DNA of 64,000 nt from an uncultured Acetatifactor sp. (GTDB lineage: Bacteria > Bacillota > Clostridia > Lachnospirales > Lachnospiraceae), in NCBI GenBank assembly GCA_910584435.1, contig CAJUAP010000008.1, positions 26,482 through 90,481 on the forward strand. Reading direction: 5' to 3'. How positions within the stretch are numbered: the stretch's first letter is position 1; every line of letters begins with the position of its first letter. A program made the position numbers and the translations under genes. Shown one piece after another: positions 1 to 10,483 of this stretch. Under the pieces are notes generated by a model, which saw only the letters and a program-made list of their open reading frames with translations, was not told the origin of the DNA and searched no databases.

Positions 1-1449
1 TCTCTGAGCACGGAGGTCAGGGAATCCAGGGAAAGGGTCACTGTGGCGTTAAAAAATGTGGGATTAAATATACCGCCCTGTCATGTGACCGTGAATCTGT
101 CTCCGGCGGACAGGAGAAAGGAGGGGACGGCTTTTGACCTGCCCATTGCGGTGGGAATCCTGGAAGCGGCTGAAATGATTCCCAAGGAATCAACAAAGGG
201 AATTCTCTTCCTGGGAGAATTGGGGTTAGACGGGGAGCTGAAGCCGGCAAGGGGTGTACTTCCCATAGTACAGGAAGCGGCCGTATGGGGAATCAAAGAA
301 TGCATAGTTCCCAAAGCAAATGAGAGAGAAGGGGCGGTGATTCCCGGAATTATCGTCAGAGGTGCACAGAATATATTGGAAATTATGCATTTCCTGAAGG
401 CGGAAAAGGAAGAGAGGGAGTCGGTCTTACAGGCTGTCGGGGTGGATGGGAAGCAATTCTTTGAAGGCGGAGGGGATGTGGAAGGAGAAAAGCCGGATTT
501 CAGCGAAGTGACAGGACAGGATACGGCCAGGAGAGCAGCGGAAATAGCGGCGGCAGGGTTCCACAATCTGCTTATGGTCGGTCCCCCGGGGGCGGGGAAG
601 TCCATGATAGCCAAGAGGATACCCGGCATTCTGCCCACGCTTACTTTGGAGGAAAGCCTGGAGGTGACTTCCATTGTCAGTGTGGCAGGGCTTATGAAAG
701 AGGGGGAAGCGCTGGTGGCAGAGCGGCCTTTCAGAAGTCCTCATCACACCATTTCACAACCTGCGCTGATTGGCGGAAATGCGGTGCCGAGGCCGGGGAT
801 GATCTCTTTAGCGCACAGGGGTGTTCTGTTTCTGGACGAATTGCCGGAGTTCCAACGGAGCGTATTGGATGCTCTGCGTCAGCCTATAGAGGACAGACTG
901 GTAACGATTGCCAGGGCAGGAGGCAATGTGACGTATCCCAGTGATTTTATGCTGGTATGCGCCATGAACCCCTGTCCCTGTGGATATTATCCTGACAAGA
1001 ACCGCTGCCATTGCACAGAGACACAGGTGAGAAGGTATATGGGGAAGGTGTCGGGGCCGATTTTGGACAGAATTGATCTCTGTGTGGAACTGGAGCCGGT
1101 GGATTTCTTCTGCCTGAAAGAAAAGACAGGAAATGAGAGCAGCGCGGATATCAGAAAACGGGTCAGCAGGGCAAGACAACGTCAGAAAGAGAGATTTGCC
1201 GGAACAAATTATCGGTTTAACGGAGATATCGAGGCGTCTGTGATTGAAAAATATTGTCATCTGGGAGCGGAAGAACAGCATTGCATGGAGCAGCTTTATC
1301 ATTCGCTGCAGTTGAGTGCAAGAGCGTATCACCGCATTCTGAGAGTGGCAAGAACCATAGCAGATCTGGAAGAAGCGGAGCAGATTAAAACGGAGCATTT
1401 AATGGAGGCTTCTTTTTACAGACCTTCGCTGGAATATTGGGGGCATTAA
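1..1449 (+). CDS. YifB/ComM family Mg-chelatase-like AAA+ ATPase (5' end outside window)
   Basis: The reading frame is open from base 1, so the start codon lies upstream; about 482 residues are visible of a family usually near 510. The part just inside the window has the conserved N-terminal ESRERV segment. The middle carries a Walker A motif (GPPGAGKS, about residue 195 of the visible part), the FRSPHHTIS and LFLDELPEF motifs of Mg-chelatase-like ATPases, and a four-Cys segment (CPCGYYPDKNRCHC). The C-terminal Mg_chelatase_C region ends at TAA. In naturally competent bacteria ComM is a hexameric helicase that aids branch migration during transformation; in Firmicutes the role is less clear. 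It sits directly upstream of dprA, another gene acting on incoming DNA, which supports a shared recombination role. Family certain; exact function inferred. Confidence 0.93.
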   Translation, partial: SLSTEVRESRERVTVALKNVGLNIPPCHVTVNLSPADRRKEGTAFDLPIAVGILEAAEMIPKESTKGILFLGELGLDGELKPARGVLPIVQEAAVWGIKECIVPKANEREGAVIPGIIVRGAQNILEIMHFLKAEKEERESVLQAVGVDGKQFFEGGGDVEGEKPDFSEVTGQDTARRAAEIAAAGFHNLLMVGPPGAGKSMIAKRIPGILPTLTLEESLEVTSIVSVAGLMKEGEALVAERPFRSPHHTISQPALIGGNAVPRPGMISLAHRGVLFLDELPEFQRSVLDALRQPIEDRLVTIARAGGNVTYPSDFMLVCAMNPCPCGYYPDKNRCHCTETQVRRYMGKVSGPILDRIDLCVELEPVDFFCLKEKTGNESSADIRKRVSRARQRQKERFAGTNYRFNGDIEASVIEKYCHLGAEEQHCMEQLYHSLQLSARAYHRILRVARTIADLEEAEQIKTEHLMEASFYRPSLEYWGH

Positions 1450-1575
1450 AGTGGGAGGGAAAATCCCGCAGACGGTCAAGACTGCCGTAATCAGCAAATG
1501 TTCGCTGGCGGAAAAATATGTGATTATGGAAAAATTTCCACAAGCGGAAATGGGATTGAGAAGGGATGGGATGGA

Positions 1576-2730
1576 ATGAATTGGGATAAATGGAATGAAA
1601 GGGAGAGCATGTATGCCTGCTGGCTGTGTAATTTCCCATATATCAGTAACAGGCAGCTGCACCGCTTGTCGGAAGTCTGTGGAGGAGCGGAGGGTATCTA
1701 CCTGGCAAGCCCGGAAGTATGGGGAAGTGTGCTGTCGCCGGAACAAGTGGCAAGGTTAAAAGATTATACTGCGAGGTGGATTCCGGGGGAAGCGTATGAC
1801 AGGATGCTGGAGAGGGGAATCAGGATTGTGACTGTCAGGGATGCAGATTATCCTAAGCGGCTGAAGAATATTTCGGATGCACCCTATGGTTTGTTCGTTA
1901 TGGGGCAGCTTCCGGACGAAAATGTGCCGGCGGTTGCCGTAATTGGTGCAAGGGATTGCTCCGAATATGGTAAATATGTGGCAAAGCAGCTGGGAGCAGT
2001 GCTTGGAAGATGCAATATTACGGTTATCAGCGGTATGGCAAGAGGGATTGACTGCATTAGTCAGGAGGCTGCGCTGGATGCAGGAGGGAATTCCATCGGG
2101 GTATTGGGCTGCGGTGTGGATATCTGTTATCCGGCGCAGAACAGGGAACTGTACAGGCGTCTGGCGAAAACAGGGGCAGTGTTTTCGGCTTATCCCATGG
2201 GTACTGCCGCGCTTCCGCAGAATTTTCCTCCAAGAAACCGTATTGTCAGCGGATTGGCGGATGCTGTGGTTGTAGTGGAGGCCAGGATGAAGAGCGGAAC
2301 ATTGATTACCGTAGACATGGCATTGGATCAGGGCAGAGAGGTGTATGCAGTGCCCGGACGTGTGACGGACAGACTGAGTGACGGCTGTAATCGTCTGCTC
2401 AGGCAGGGGGCGGGGGTATTGCTGGAGCCGGAGGGATTCGTGGAAGAAGTGTGGGAGCTGTACCAGAGAAAAGGCGGCGCTGGCTGTGCGGGAATGCCGC
2501 AGGATGTATCCGTTCCCGATTCCGCGGCTGCGGATGTATTGCAGTTATCCCCTGAACTGGCGGCTGTATATAAAGCGCTTGATTTCAGCCCCCGTTCTGC
2601 AGAAGAAATCAGAGGAAAACTGCCGGAGCAATATCGCGGACAGCAGATAGTTTCCCGGCTTATGAGGCTGTGTGTGGAAAAACTTGCCGTACAGGTCAGC
2701 CCGGGGCGTTTCTGCAGAACAGGTGAATAA
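1576..2730 (+). CDS. dprA: DNA-processing protein DprA
   Basis: Rossmann-fold DNA-binding protein that loads RecA on single-stranded DNA during transformation. Visible motifs: VIGARDCSEYG, the SGMARGID phosphate-binding motif, GCGVDICYPAQN, PPRNRIVSGL, SGTLITVDMA and VPGRV, followed by a C-terminal DprA winged-helix-like region (about the last 65 residues). I chose ATG 1576 (384 aa) because AAGGGA lies about 9 nt upstream; an ATG at 1609 behind GGGAG is an alternative, and an in-frame upstream ATG at 1498 has no good ribosome site. The gene follows the YifB gene by about 125 bp in the same direction. Confident family call; start less certain. Confidence 0.93.
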   Translation: MNWDKWNERESMYACWLCNFPYISNRQLHRLSEVCGGAEGIYLASPEVWGSVLSPEQVARLKDYTARWIPGEAYDRMLERGIRIVTVRDADYPKRLKNISDAPYGLFVMGQLPDENVPAVAVIGARDCSEYGKYVAKQLGAVLGRCNITVISGMARGIDCISQEAALDAGGNSIGVLGCGVDICYPAQNRELYRRLAKTGAVFSAYPMGTAALPQNFPPRNRIVSGLADAVVVVEARMKSGTLITVDMALDQGREVYAVPGRVTDRLSDGCNRLLRQGAGVLLEPEGFVEEVWELYQRKGGAGCAGMPQDVSVPDSAAADVLQLSPELAAVYKALDFSPRSAEEIRGKLPEQYRGQQIVSRLMRLCVEKLAVQVSPGRFCRTGE

Positions 2731-2749
2731 AGTTACGAATAAATAATGA

Positions 2750-2778
2750 TAGGCAACCATTGCGATATGTGATATGAT
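2750..2778 (+). promoter_or_regulatory. Candidate promoter for the ispG leader
   Basis: An extended -10 (TGA before TATGAT, 2773-2778) with a weak -35 (TAGGCA, 2750-2755) at 17-bp spacing lies just ahead of the structured leader. Transcription from about 2785 would give a leader of roughly 230 nt before ispG. The match is moderate, and read-through from dprA is also possible. Confidence 0.38.
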
Positions 2779-2796
2779 AGATAGGGCAGATAGGAT

Positions 2797-2947
2797 AAAT
2801 TGTCCGGCTGAGAAATGTCAAGAGGAAATTTGAACACAGTTTCGGATCATAGGCGCCCGGAAGGAAATTTCAGCAGCGCCTTCTGCAGGTAAAATTTTCT
2901 TCCCTGGTTGGGGCGCCGGGGCGGAGAGACGGAACTGGAATAGGAGA
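2797..2947 (+). repeat. Structured leader repeat, copy 1 (upstream of ispG)
   Basis: First of three copies of a dispersed element (others at 51635-51741 and 58730-58904). It starts with a conserved stretch containing GTCCGGCTGAGAAATGTC. It has a closing stem GTTTC (2839-2843) with GAGAC (2926-2930) and ends in CGGAAC...ATAGGAG, a ribosome-binding sequence. Inside is a long hairpin: GGCGCC (2852-2857) pairs with GGCGCC (2912-2917), then GGAAGGAAATTT (2859-2870) pairs with 2892-2903 including one G-T pair, then GCAG (2873-2876) with CTGC (2883-2886). The closing and outer stems are preserved by compensatory change in the other copies, which argues for a folded RNA or a palindromic mobile repeat. 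I cannot match it to a known riboswitch class. Confidence 0.7.
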
Positions 2948-2954
2948 AAAAGGA

Positions 2955-3020
2955 ATGTATGTGTCCCTGCAGGAGGTGCCGATGTGTAGGGCAGCGGAAA
3001 CAGGAGGGTATTATGCATAG
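2955..3020 (+). other. Possible 21-codon upstream ORF overlapping the ispG start
   Basis: ATG at 2955 follows the leader's AGGAG (2943-2947) and AAGGA, and reads 21 codons to TAG at 3018-3020, overlapping the first codons of ispG. Translation here could couple to ispG initiation. It has no recognisable protein similarity and could be chance; in another frame an ATG at 2959 would add 18 Cys/Arg-rich residues to IspG. Confidence 0.22.
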
Positions 3021-4065
3021 AGAGCATACGAAAACAGTGCAGATAGGTGATAAGATAATCGGTGGAGGCAATCCCATACTGATACAGTCTATGACAAATA
3101 CGAAGACCCAGGATGTAAAGTCTACTGTGGCCCAGATTCTGGCGCTGGAACGGGCGGGCTGTGAGATTATCCGCTGTACGGTGCCGGATATGGAAGCGGC
3201 AGAAGCATTTGCAGAGATAAAAAAGCAGATTCACATTCCGCTGGTGGCGGATATCCACTTTGATTATAAGCTTGCCATTGCTGCCATGGAAAACGGTGCG
3301 GATAAGATACGCATCAATCCCGGTAATATCGGCGGCCCGGAGAAGGTGAAAGCAGTGGCGGATGTGGCAAAGGAGAGAAATATTCCTATCCGTATCGGCG
3401 TCAACAGCGGTTCCCTGGAAAAGGCTCTGCTGGAAAAATACGGCGGCGTCACTGCAGAGGGGATTGTGGAAAGTGCGCTGGATAAGGTACATATGGTGGA
3501 AGAGTCCGGCTATGATAATCTGGTAATCAGTATTAAGTCTTCAGATGTACTTATGTGCGTGAAAGCCCATGAGCTGCTGGCGGACAGAACCAGTTATCCT
3601 CTTCATGTGGGAATTACGGAATCGGGGACAGTGCAGAGCGGTAATATAAAATCATCTGTCGGATTGGGCATTATTTTATATCAGGGGATAGGCGATACCA
3701 TTCGTGTGTCCCTGACAGGCGATCCTGTGGAGGAAATTAAGTCGGCAAAGTTAATCCTGCGCACATTGGGATTGCGCAGTGGCGGTATTGAAGTAGTGTC
3801 CTGTCCTACCTGCGGCAGAACCAGAATAGACCTGATTGGCCTTGCGGCACAGGTGGAGAAAATGGTGGAAGCATATCCTTTGGACATTAAGGTGGCTGTG
3901 ATGGGATGTGCGGTAAACGGGCCGGGAGAGGCAAAGGAAGCTGATATAGGCATTGCGGGCGGTGACGGAGAGGGGCTGCTGATTAAAAAAGGCGAAATTA
4001 TCCGCAAGGTGCCGGAAGAGCAGCTGCTCAATGTATTAAAGGAAGAGTTGGATAACTGGAAATGA
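3013..4065 (+). CDS. ispG: 4-hydroxy-3-methylbut-2-en-1-yl diphosphate synthase (flavodoxin/ferredoxin)
   Basis: Penultimate [4Fe-4S] enzyme of the MEP isoprenoid pathway; converts ME-cPP to HMBPP in the cytosol. The TIM-barrel part has [22 protein letters not shown] and RINPGNIGG. The C-terminal iron-sulfur part has [10 protein letters not shown] and [11 protein letters not shown], giving the three Cys ligands and the family Glu. ATG 3013 is chosen because AGGAGGG sits 4-5 nt upstream and the protein then begins like other IspG proteins (350 aa, normal length). Its stop overlaps the polC start (ATGA), so the two are probably translationally coupled. It is preceded by a structured leader repeat. 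Confidence 0.97.
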   Translation: MHREHTKTVQIGDKIIGGGNPILIQSMTNTKTQDVKSTVAQILALERAGCEIIRCTVPDMEAAEAFAEIKKQIHIPLVADIHFDYKLAIAAMENGADKIRINPGNIGGPEKVKAVADVAKERNIPIRIGVNSGSLEKALLEKYGGVTAEGIVESALDKVHMVEESGYDNLVISIKSSDVLMCVKAHELLADRTSYPLHVGITESGTVQSGNIKSSVGLGIILYQGIGDTIRVSLTGDPVEEIKSAKLILRTLGLRSGGIEVVSCPTCGRTRIDLIGLAAQVEKMVEAYPLDIKVAVMGCAVNGPGEAKEADIGIAGGDGEGLLIKKGEIIRKVPEEQLLNVLKEELDNWK

Positions 4066-7000
4066 TGACAACACAGAAACCTTTTTTTGAAGTTTTTCCC
4101 ACTTTGGACATTCAGGGGACATTGCATGATATGCTGGAACAGACAAAGATAGAAAGGGTATCCGCTACGAAACAGAAGGACAGGCTTTCGGTCTATTTGT
4201 TCAGCACAAGGCTGATATTGAAAGAAGATATCAGAGCGGCAGAGCGGGAGATAAAGAAACAATTGTTTCCCAACGCTGCATTGGCGGTGAGAATACGGGA
4301 GCGTTTTGAGCTTTCTTCCCAGTATACCCCTGAAAACCTGATGGAGGTATACAGGGAAAGTATTTTATTTGAACTGCAGGAATACAGCCATATCGAGTAC
4401 AATGCCTTCCGGACGGCGGATATTTCCTATCCGGAAGGTGCAGGGATTCTTCTTACACTGGAAGATACTGTATTAAACAGGAGTAAGGAGGAGGAGCTTG
4501 TGCGTGTGCTGGAGAAGATACTGGTGGAACGCTGTGGGCTGCAGACGGGTATTGAAGTGGCTTATAAAGAAGCGCATACTGGAAGATATGCCGAAGATGA
4601 TGCGCTGCGGATTCAAATGAAGGTGAATGAAATATACCATCGTGCGAAAAAAGGCCTTATGAAAGGGGAAGGGGCGGAAGGGCAGGCATATGGTGATGCC
4701 GGCCAGGGACATGGGAGTGATGGTCCGGGTTACGGCAGTACAGGGCAGGAAGCAGACGGTGCACAAGAATATGGAACAGCAGGCCGGAGTGCCGGCGGAG
4801 GTGCAGGACAGATAGAAGGCGGCAATGGCGGCAGGTCCGGAGGTGCAGGTCAGGGCGGCAACAGCGGTGCAGACGGCACAGGTCAGGGCGGCAACGGCGG
4901 TGTATATGGCACAGGCCGGGGAGGAAACAGCGGTGCAACGGCGGCCGGTAATCGTGCAGGTACAGGTATTTCCGGTGCGGATAGGACAGGAGGCAATGGG
5001 ACACAAGGCGGCAAAAGCGGTGCGGACAACACAGGGAGCAGTATGCCCCAGGGTTATAGCAGCATAAAAGGCAAGCAGGGAGGTACGACACAGAGTTACG
5101 GAGGTAAAACGGGGGGCTTCCGGCGTGGAGAATTTCGCAGAAGCGGCGATTATAGTCATTCTCCGAAGCAGTCCGATAATCCCGATGTTATTTATGGACG
5201 TGATTTTGAAGAAGATGCCATACCGATCGAAGATATCGTTGGAGAGTTAGGGGATGTAACCATACGCGGTAAGATACTGAAACTTGACAGCCGTGAGATT
5301 AGAAATGAGAAGACCATTATTACCTTTGACGTGACGGATTTTACGGACACCATTTCCATAAAACTGTTTGCGAAGAATGAATTTGCCAAGGAGCTGATGG
5401 GAAGCCTGAAGCCTGGGACTTTTGTGAAGATAAAAGGTGTGGCCACACTGGATAAATTCGATCACGAGATTACCATAGGCTCCCTTGCAGGTATCAAGAA
5501 AATATCCGATTTTACTACAACCCGTATGGATATGGCGCCCCATAAACGTGTGGAGCTTCATTGCCATACGAAAATGAGCGATATGGATGGCGTGTCCGAG
5601 GTGAAGGATATTGTAAAACGGGCGTATCAATGGGGACATCGAGCCATTGCTATTACAGATCACGGCGTAGTACAGGGATATACGGACGCCAATCATGTGT
5701 GGGATGATCTCTGGGGAGCGGAAAAGGCGAAACGAAAAGAAGCTGGGGATGAAAGTCCTGATAAACAGGATTTCTTTAAAGTAATATATGGCCTGGAAGC
5801 TTATCTGGTGGACGATTTGAAGGAGATTGTCACCGGCAGCAGAGGACAGAAATTAAATGAAGATTTCGTGGTATTTGATATTGAGACAACCGGTTTCTCA
5901 CCTGTAAACAATCGGATTATAGAAATCGGCGCGGTGAAGGTATGCGGCGGACAGGTTACGGAACGTTTTTCCACATTTGTCAATCCGCAGGTTCCGATTC
6001 CGTTTGAGATTGAGAAGCTGACGAGTATTCGTGATGATATGGTGCAGGATGCCCCTTTGATAGAGGAAGTGCTTCCTGAATTTCTGGCATTTGCCAGGGG
6101 ATGTGTGCTGGTGGCGCATAATGCCGGTTTTGACATGAGTTTTATTCTTGAAAATATCAGGCGCCTGGGAATCACGGTCGCGGCGGAGAACACAGCTTCC
6201 GGCAAACCTTCATCAGGGCCGTTTACCTATGTGGATACGGTGGGAATTGCAAGGGTTCTGCTTCCGGATCAGGCCAAGCACACCCTGGACGCAGTGGCGA
6301 AGACGCTGAATATTTCACTGGAAAATCATCATAGGGCTGTGGATGATGCGGAATGTACCGCACTGATATTTGTGAAATTTATTAAAATGCTGGCGGAACA
6401 GAATATACATACGCTGTCGCAGGTCAATGAATTGGGGGCCTCCAGCACGGAAGCAGTAAAAAAGATGCCTTCCTATCATGCGATTATTCTGGCAAAAAAT
6501 GATCTGGGGCGTATTAATCTGTATCGATTGGTATCAGAATCCCATCTGAATTATTTCCACAGAATGCCGAGGATTCCCAAGAGTCTGGTGATGAAATACC
6601 GGGAGGGGCTTATTCTGGGCAGCGCCTGTGAAGCGGGAGAGTTATACCGGGCGTTATTGGACGGCCAGAGTGATATGCAGATTGCAAGGCTGGTACATTT
6701 TTATGATTACCTGGAGATTCAGCCGGTGGGGAATAATAAGTTTATGATTGCCTCTGAAAAAATCCGGGACATCAATTCCCTGGAGGATATCCGGAATGTG
6801 AACCGGCGCATTGTGAAATTAGGAGAGCAGTTTCACAAACCTGTGGTGGCCACCTGTGATGTGCATTTCCTTGACCCGGAAGACGAGGTATACCGCCGTA
6901 TTATTATGACGGGAAAGGGATTTGCCGATGCAGATGAACAGGCGCCGCTGTACCTGCACACCACGGATGAAATGCTGGAAGAATTTGCTTATCTGGGCAG

Positions 7001-9008
7001 CGATAAGGCGTATGAAATCGTGGTTGAAAATACCAATATGATTGCGGATATGATAGAGACCATTGCGCCTGTGCGTCCTGACAAATGTGCGCCGGTGATT
7101 GCGGACAGTGATAAGACGCTGACGAAAATCTGCTATGACAAGGCACACGAGATTTACGGGCCGGAACTGCCGGAAATTGTAAAAGCGCGTTTGGACAAGG
7201 AGTTAAATTCCATTATTAAGAATGGATTTGCGGTGATGTATATTATTGCCCAGAAGCTGGTGTGGAAATCTGTGGAGGATGGATATTTAGTCGGTTCCAG
7301 GGGGAGTGTGGGCAGCTCTTTTGTGGCTACCATGGCAGGGATTACGGAGATTAATCCTCTAAGTCCCCATTATTACTGCAGCAAATGCCATTATGTGGAT
7401 TTTGACAGCGATGATGTGAAAGCATACGCAGGTAAGGCAGGGGTTGACATGCCTGATAAAATCTGTCCCCAATGCGGAGAGAAGCTTCACAAAGACGGCT
7501 TTGACATCCCTTTTGAGACGTTTCTTGGCTTTAAGGGGGACAAGGAGCCGGATATTGACCTGAATTTCTCAGGGGAATACCAGTCCAAAGCACATAAGTA
7601 TACGGAAGTTATCTTCGGCGCCGGGCAGACATTCCGGGCCGGGACCATTGCCACTCTGGCGGAGAAGACGGCATTCGGATATGTGAAGAGGTATTATGAA
7701 GAACACGGCCAGCACAAGCGCAACAGTGAAATCGACCGTATTGTCATGGGATGTACCGGTATCCGCAGAAGCACCGGCCAGCATCCCGGCGGCATTGTGG
7801 TGCTGCCCATCGGCCAGGATATCAATTCCTTTACCCCAGTGCAGCATCCGGCCAATGATATGACAACGGATATTGTCACAACCCATTTTGACTATCATTC
7901 CATTGACCATAATCTGCTGAAGCTGGATATTCTGGGACACGATGATCCTACCATGATACGTATGCTGCAGGATTTGACCGGAGTGGATCCTTTGACCATA
8001 CCTTTAGACGGGCAGGACGTTATGTCATTGTTCCAGAATACGGATGCCCTTGGCATTACACCGGAGCAGATAGGGGGTATACGGCTGGGGCTGTTGGGAA
8101 TTCCGGAGTTTGGTACAGAATTTGCCATGCAGATGGTTATTGATGCGAAGCCCCAGGCATTCTCGGATCTGGTGCGTATCTCCGGGCTGTCCCATGGTAC
8201 GGATGTATGGCTGGGCAATGCCAAGGATCTGATTATGAGCGGTACTGCCACCATTTCCACGGCGGTCTGTACCCGTGACGATATTATGCTGTACTTGATG
8301 CAGATGGGGGTGGAACCGGGGCTTTCCTTTACCATTATGGAAAGCGTCCGCAAGGGCAAGGGATTGAAGGATGAGTGGATTGCGGAGATGAAGGCCCATG
8401 ATGTGCCGGATTGGTATGTGGGTTCCTGTAAGAAGATAAAATATATGTTCCCCAAAGCCCACGCAGCAGCTTATGTTATGATGGCATGGCGTATCGGATA
8501 TTGCAAAATTCATTATCCGCTGGCGTATTATGCGGCATTTTTCAGTATTCGTGCGAAAGCCTTTTCTTATTCGATGATGTGCCAGGGACAGGCCCATTTA
8601 GAGTCCCTGATGGGAGCATATAAGCGCCGCATGGAGGCGGTAGCCAACAAAGAGCCGGGAGCGGAACCGCTCTCCAACAAAGAAGAACTTTCTTATAACG
8701 ATATGAAAATTGTTCTGGAAATGTATGCAAGAGGATATGAATTTGTGCCCATTGATGTTTTTACGGCCAATTCCCGTTCGTTTAAAATTGTGGACGGGAA
8801 GTTAATGCCGTCTATCAACAGTATAGACGGGCTTGGAGAAAAAGTGGCGGATTCCATTGTGGAGGCAGCAAAGGACGGCCCCTTCCTGTCAAAGGATGAT
8901 TTCAGGGAACGGGCCAAGGTATCCAAGACGGTGGTGGACTTGATGGCTTCTCTGGGGCTGTTAGGGAATCTGCCGGAGTCAAACCAGCTGAGTCTGTTTG
9001 ATTTTTAG
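4062..9008 (+). CDS. polC: DNA polymerase III subunit alpha, PolC type, with Gly-rich insertion
   Basis: Replicative polymerase of low-GC Gram-positives. Order of parts: N-terminal domain (about 1-200), a Gly/Ser/Asn/Gln-rich stretch (about 205-370), an OB fold (about 390-485), PHP domain beginning at [11 protein letters not shown] (about 498), a DEDD proofreading exonuclease inserted in PHP (FDIETTG, about 601; HNAGFDMSF), the rest of PHP, then the polymerase with SRGSVGSS (about 1079), a four-Cys zinc site ([17 protein letters not shown]) and catalytic DIDLNF (about 1164). The C-terminus ends QLSLFDF, a beta-clamp binding motif. At 1648 residues it is about 200 longer than usual; nearly all the excess is the Gly-rich stretch, which keeps frame and so looks genuine. 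Start overlaps the ispG stop. Confidence 0.98.
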   Translation: MMTTQKPFFEVFPTLDIQGTLHDMLEQTKIERVSATKQKDRLSVYLFSTRLILKEDIRAAEREIKKQLFPNAALAVRIRERFELSSQYTPENLMEVYRESILFELQEYSHIEYNAFRTADISYPEGAGILLTLEDTVLNRSKEEELVRVLEKILVERCGLQTGIEVAYKEAHTGRYAEDDALRIQMKVNEIYHRAKKGLMKGEGAEGQAYGDAGQGHGSDGPGYGSTGQEADGAQEYGTAGRSAGGGAGQIEGGNGGRSGGAGQGGNSGADGTGQGGNGGVYGTGRGGNSGATAAGNRAGTGISGADRTGGNGTQGGKSGADNTGSSMPQGYSSIKGKQGGTTQSYGGKTGGFRRGEFRRSGDYSHSPKQSDNPDVIYGRDFEEDAIPIEDIVGELGDVTIRGKILKLDSREIRNEKTIITFDVTDFTDTISIKLFAKNEFAKELMGSLKPGTFVKIKGVATLDKFDHEITIGSLAGIKKISDFTTTRMDMAPHKRVELHCHTKMSDMDGVSEVKDIVKRAYQWGHRAIAITDHGVVQGYTDANHVWDDLWGAEKAKRKEAGDESPDKQDFFKVIYGLEAYLVDDLKEIVTGSRGQKLNEDFVVFDIETTGFSPVNNRIIEIGAVKVCGGQVTERFSTFVNPQVPIPFEIEKLTSIRDDMVQDAPLIEEVLPEFLAFARGCVLVAHNAGFDMSFILENIRRLGITVAAENTASGKPSSGPFTYVDTVGIARVLLPDQAKHTLDAVAKTLNISLENHHRAVDDAECTALIFVKFIKMLAEQNIHTLSQVNELGASSTEAVKKMPSYHAIILAKNDLGRINLYRLVSESHLNYFHRMPRIPKSLVMKYREGLILGSACEAGELYRALLDGQSDMQIARLVHFYDYLEIQPVGNNKFMIASEKIRDINSLEDIRNVNRRIVKLGEQFHKPVVATCDVHFLDPEDEVYRRIIMTGKGFADADEQAPLYLHTTDEMLEEFAYLGSDKAYEIVVENTNMIADMIETIAPVRPDKCAPVIADSDKTLTKICYDKAHEIYGPELPEIVKARLDKELNSIIKNGFAVMYIIAQKLVWKSVEDGYLVGSRGSVGSSFVATMAGITEINPLSPHYYCSKCHYVDFDSDDVKAYAGKAGVDMPDKICPQCGEKLHKDGFDIPFETFLGFKGDKEPDIDLNFSGEYQSKAHKYTEVIFGAGQTFRAGTIATLAEKTAFGYVKRYYEEHGQHKRNSEIDRIVMGCTGIRRSTGQHPGGIVVLPIGQDINSFTPVQHPANDMTTDIVTTHFDYHSIDHNLLKLDILGHDDPTMIRMLQDLTGVDPLTIPLDGQDVMSLFQNTDALGITPEQIGGIRLGLLGIPEFGTEFAMQMVIDAKPQAFSDLVRISGLSHGTDVWLGNAKDLIMSGTATISTAVCTRDDIMLYLMQMGVEPGLSFTIMESVRKGKGLKDEWIAEMKAHDVPDWYVGSCKKIKYMFPKAHAAAYVMMAWRIGYCKIHYPLAYYAAFFSIRAKAFSYSMMCQGQAHLESLMGAYKRRMEAVANKEPGAEPLSNKEELSYNDMKIVLEMYARGYEFVPIDVFTANSRSFKIVDGKLMPSINSIDGLGEKVADSIVEAAKDGPFLSKDDFRERAKVSKTVVDLMASLGLLGNLPESNQLSLFDF

Positions 9009-9136
9009 AAGGAGGCGGCTGTGGTCTCACTGGGCGGAACTGCCGTACAGGTGATTTTAGGATGGAATCAGGGTATATATGTCCGGACATTGAAGCGAGG
9101 ACTAAGATGGCTGGTACAGCTGAACGCAGGACGGAA

Positions 9137-10201
9137 TCAGGGGATGAGCTTTCGGCGCAGCCAGGCAGAGAGCTTTTTTTCAAAAAGGAACCAGCCCATG
9201 AGAGCAAGAAATGTACTGACGGCAAGAGCCGCCGCCGCACCCAGAAGCGTACGGGGGGTGCAGACAGAGAAATCGAATACGGCCCGGTCCAACAGTATCA
9301 CGGGATAATAGTGTACTAAATACAGGGAAAAACTGATGTCGCCCAGCCGCACCAGGGCGGCAGGTATTCTGCGCAGGTACAGTCCTGCTGTGAAGGCGCA
9401 CAGTACGATGAGCAGGGCAGGCAGCCCCCACAGGAGAGGGCGGCGGAAGCCGAGAATATTGATTCCCGGCTTGGTGATGAGCAATCCGGTAAATCCGCCC
9501 ACAAGTCCTGAGATACTGAGAGGCAGACTGATTCCCGGCAGCCGGGAAGTCTGTTGTAGACGATATAATCCCCAGGCGGCATAATAGCCGAGAATGCCGA
9601 GGATAAACTCCAGCATGACCGGGCTGCCGTAAAAGGCAAGAAAGGCTGGGGGAGAAGGCAGCAGGCTTGCGGCGGCAACGGTTCCTGACAGTAATATGCT
9701 GCAGAAGAAGCCTCTGTATTTATGATTGATTTTCAGCGCAATTAGAAACAATATATAGAAAAATACCTCGCAGTTTATAGTCCAGCCCACACGCATCAAT
9801 GGCTGAAGCACACCGCCGCCAATGTCAAAAGGGAGGAACAGGAGACTCTTTAAGAGAAATACGGGGTCGGCCTTGCTCTGCTCAAACATTCCCGGAAACA
9901 GAACCAGAAGGAAAAAGGTTCCCAGGGTCATAAAATAGTACAGGGGCAGAATGCGTATCAGCCGTTTCCTGAGGAAATATCGCGTATGGGAATGGGTGGA
10001 ATACATGATCATAAAACCGCTGATGCAGAAAAAGATGTCCACGCCAAAAGCGCCGCAGTTTAGAAAACGGATATGCTCCAATACGATGAACAGGGCTGTG
10101 ATACCCCGTAAAGCCTGGATGCTGTCAAAATGCCGGCTGTGAAAATCTGTATTTTTTATGCTGATGTCTGTGCCGATGTCGGTGTTCATGCCTATGCTCA
10201 T
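9137..10201 (-). CDS. Acyltransferase family 3 membrane protein (OafA/YrhL-like)
   Basis: Polytopic membrane acyltransferase that typically O-acetylates sugars or lipids at the cell surface. It opens with the family signature SIQALRGITALFIVLEHI, followed by FGVDIFFCISGFM, RKRLIRILPLYYFMT and about ten hydrophobic segments. ATG 10201 (354 aa) is chosen: AGGAG lies 9 nt upstream, and an in-frame TTG at 10243 would overlap the -10 of the promoter at 10243-10270. It stands alone on the minus strand, convergent with polC and divergent from the beta-CASP gene. Substrate unknown; a role in modifying the cell-wall polysaccharide is inference only. Confidence 0.88.
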   Translation of the reverse strand: MSIGMNTDIGTDISIKNTDFHSRHFDSIQALRGITALFIVLEHIRFLNCGAFGVDIFFCISGFMIMYSTHSHTRYFLRKRLIRILPLYYFMTLGTFFLLVLFPGMFEQSKADPVFLLKSLLFLPFDIGGGVLQPLMRVGWTINCEVFFYILFLIALKINHKYRGFFCSILLSGTVAAASLLPSPPAFLAFYGSPVMLEFILGILGYYAAWGLYRLQQTSRLPGISLPLSISGLVGGFTGLLITKPGINILGFRRPLLWGLPALLIVLCAFTAGLYLRRIPAALVRLGDISFSLYLVHYYPVILLDRAVFDFSVCTPRTLLGAAAALAVSTFLALMGWFLFEKKLSAWLRRKLIP

Positions 10202-10242
10202 GCCTGTCTTCTCCTGATTTGTAATAATTCCACTATCTACCA

Positions 10243-10270
10243 ATTATAACAATCAGAGGAAAAATTGCAA
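10243..10270 (-). promoter_or_regulatory. Promoter of the acyltransferase gene
   Basis: Read on the minus strand: TTGCAA (10265-10270), 16-bp spacer, TATAAT (10243-10248) with an extended TGT in front. Transcription would start about 35 nt before ATG 10201. Confidence 0.6.
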
Positions 10271-10334
10271 TGTGTTTTGGAGGGAAATCTGCTGCGGAAA
10301 TTGAATCGTAAGAATTTTCAGAAAAAATAAATGC

Positions 10335-10363
10335 TTTACTTTGGAAGAAAGATATAATAAAAT
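10335..10363 (+). promoter_or_regulatory. Candidate promoter for the beta-CASP gene leader
   Basis: TTTACT (10335-10340) and TAAAAT (10358-10363) are separated by 17 bp in an AT-rich stretch. A start near 10370 would give a ~260-nt leader containing the repeat-rich structure at 10484-10610. AT-rich sequence makes chance matches likely. Confidence 0.35.
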
Positions 10364-10483
10364 AAAAATAATAAAGGAAAATAAGAATGGTATTTAAGAT
10401 AATTACGTAACAGCGGCATTGGGCATATTTGGTATAAAAATATGTTTTGAACGGGAAAAATATGAATCTGCGGACTCCCGGCG

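Noticed and set aside
1498..1575. N-terminal extension of DprA
   Set aside because: The extra residues are unlike the family and ATG 1498 has no ribosome site.
2797..2947. Known riboswitch class (SAM, TPP, guanidine, c-di-GMP, THF)
   Set aside because: I could not find the conserved core sequence of any of these; the element is reported as unassigned.
4473..5159. Cys/Thr/Ala-rich minus-strand frame of 228 codons
   Set aside because: It is the shadow of the Gly-rich part of polC; no start signals and composition follows from the opposite strand.
9021..9319. Two short plus-strand frames after polC
   Set aside because: They overlap the acyltransferase 3' end, and no family resemblance is visible.
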